A stretch of DNA of 8,014 nucleotides from Myxococcales bacterium (GTDB lineage Bacteria; Myxococcota_A; Polyangia; Polyangiales; Polyangiaceae): the NCBI GenBank assembly GCA_013298325.1, contig JAAFHJ010000207.1, forward strand, positions 1-8,014, written 5' to 3'. How positions within the stretch are numbered: the stretch's first letter is position 1; each line of letters begins with the position of its first letter. A program made the translations under genes and the position numbers. Below the pieces are notes generated by a model. It had not been told where the DNA came from. It saw nothing but the letters and a program-made list of their open reading frames with translations, and made no database searches. Below, in pieces: positions 7,791 to 8,014 of the stretch.

Positions 7791-7829
7791 GACGCACTGC
7801 GCCATGGAACGGCTAGGTGCGTAAGTCTC

Positions 7830-8014
7830 CGCACTTCAACCTGCTCGAACACGACACCCGATGTCGCAATACGCAGTTTCAAGTGCTCAAAACGACCCCG
7901 CACGTCGGTTTCCGCAGTTTCAAGTGCTCAAAACGACCCGGCACGTCGGTTTCCGCAGTTTCAAGTGCTCGATCACGACACCCGATGTCGCAATACGCAG
8001 TTTCAAGTGCTCAA
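7830..8014. repeat. Tandem array of a 17-bp motif with 41-42 bp period, continues beyond window
   Basis: The motif CGCAGTTTCAAGTGCTC occurs identically at 7872-7888, 7913-7929, 7954-7970 and 7996-8012, with a degenerate copy (CGCACTTCAACCTGCTC) at 7830-7846. Start-to-start distances are 42, 41, 41 and 42 bp. The intervening segments are of two kinds, in the order A, B, B, A. Type A is 25 bp with core CGACA-CCCGA-TGTCG; the two copies (7847-7871, 7971-7995) differ at one base. Type B is 24 bp with CGAC and GTCG arms flanking a 7-bp centre; the two copies (7889-7912, 7930-7953) differ at one base. Both kinds therefore carry a CGAC/GTCG dyad. The 41-bp spacing breaks the reading frame, so the array is not coding. 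It could be a regulator-binding array, an iteron-like element or a structured-RNA/DNA repeat family. The function is unknown. Confidence 0.85.

Larger units (their letters stand above)
7596..7829. other. Leader and upstream region of the kinase-TPR gene, no gene seen
   Basis: Together with the repeat array this is over 400 bases without a supportable gene. Small open frames on both strands here are Arg-rich and lack recognisable sequence. The region holds the ribosome binding site of the kinase-TPR gene, a perfect dyad CCGAGC-GT-GCTCGG at 7622-7635 just upstream of it, and a second dyad CGGTCG-C-CGACCG at 7744-7756 near the predicted transcription start. Local base composition is less GC-rich from about 7760 to 7800, as expected for a promoter region. 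Confidence 0.5.

Noticed and set aside
7576..7816. Small plus-strand open frames upstream of the kinase-TPR gene
   Set aside because: They are short and Arg-rich, have no recognisable domain, and overlap the leader and promoter region of the opposite gene.
7830..8014. CRISPR array
   Set aside because: The repeated motif is only 17 bp and the intervening segments are themselves repeated in two types, unlike unique CRISPR spacers. No cas gene is present.
1..8014. Mobile element, tRNA or rRNA genes
   Set aside because: I saw no transposase or integrase sequence, no terminal inverted repeats around the genes, and no tRNA or rRNA-like segment.

Overview
The window looks like chromosomal DNA from a high-GC bacterium with a myxobacterial style (Myxococcota, possibly Polyangiales). 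The basis is the strong GC bias at third codon positions, with long spurious antisense and shifted frames. A giant Ser/Thr-kinase-like protein with TPRs, and lipoproteins with Ala/Pro-rich linkers after the lipidation Cys, fit as well. This placement is inference; there is no marker gene in the window.

All three genes I can support lie on the minus strand, so they read from right to left. (1) At the right end, 7830-8014 holds a tandem array of a 17-bp motif spaced every 41-42 bp, which runs off the window. It is followed by about 235 bp of leader with a weak candidate promoter and a good ribosome binding site. (2) 7595-2217 encodes a 1792-residue protein. Its parts are a small helical N-terminal domain, a protein-kinase fold that lacks several key catalytic residues, about 1,100 residues of TPR-type helices with a roughly 72-residue super-period, and a conserved-looking C-terminal domain that may be a degenerate M48-peptidase relative. 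A strong 12-bp-stem hairpin 17 bp after its stop codon probably terminates transcription. (3) 2115-1108 encodes a predicted lipoprotein of unknown function. (4) 1032-1 encodes the first 344 residues of a predicted lipoprotein of the sulfatase/alkaline-phosphatase superfamily. It has Thr where true sulfatases carry the formylglycine Cys/Ser. The gene is cut by the left edge.

The lipoprotein and the sulfatase-like gene are 75 bp apart and could be co-transcribed. The kinase-TPR gene appears to be its own transcription unit. I see no evidence that the three products act together, beyond shared orientation. The most unusual items are the kinase-like protein (probable pseudokinase plus a possible death-like adaptor domain) and the phased repeat array upstream of it.
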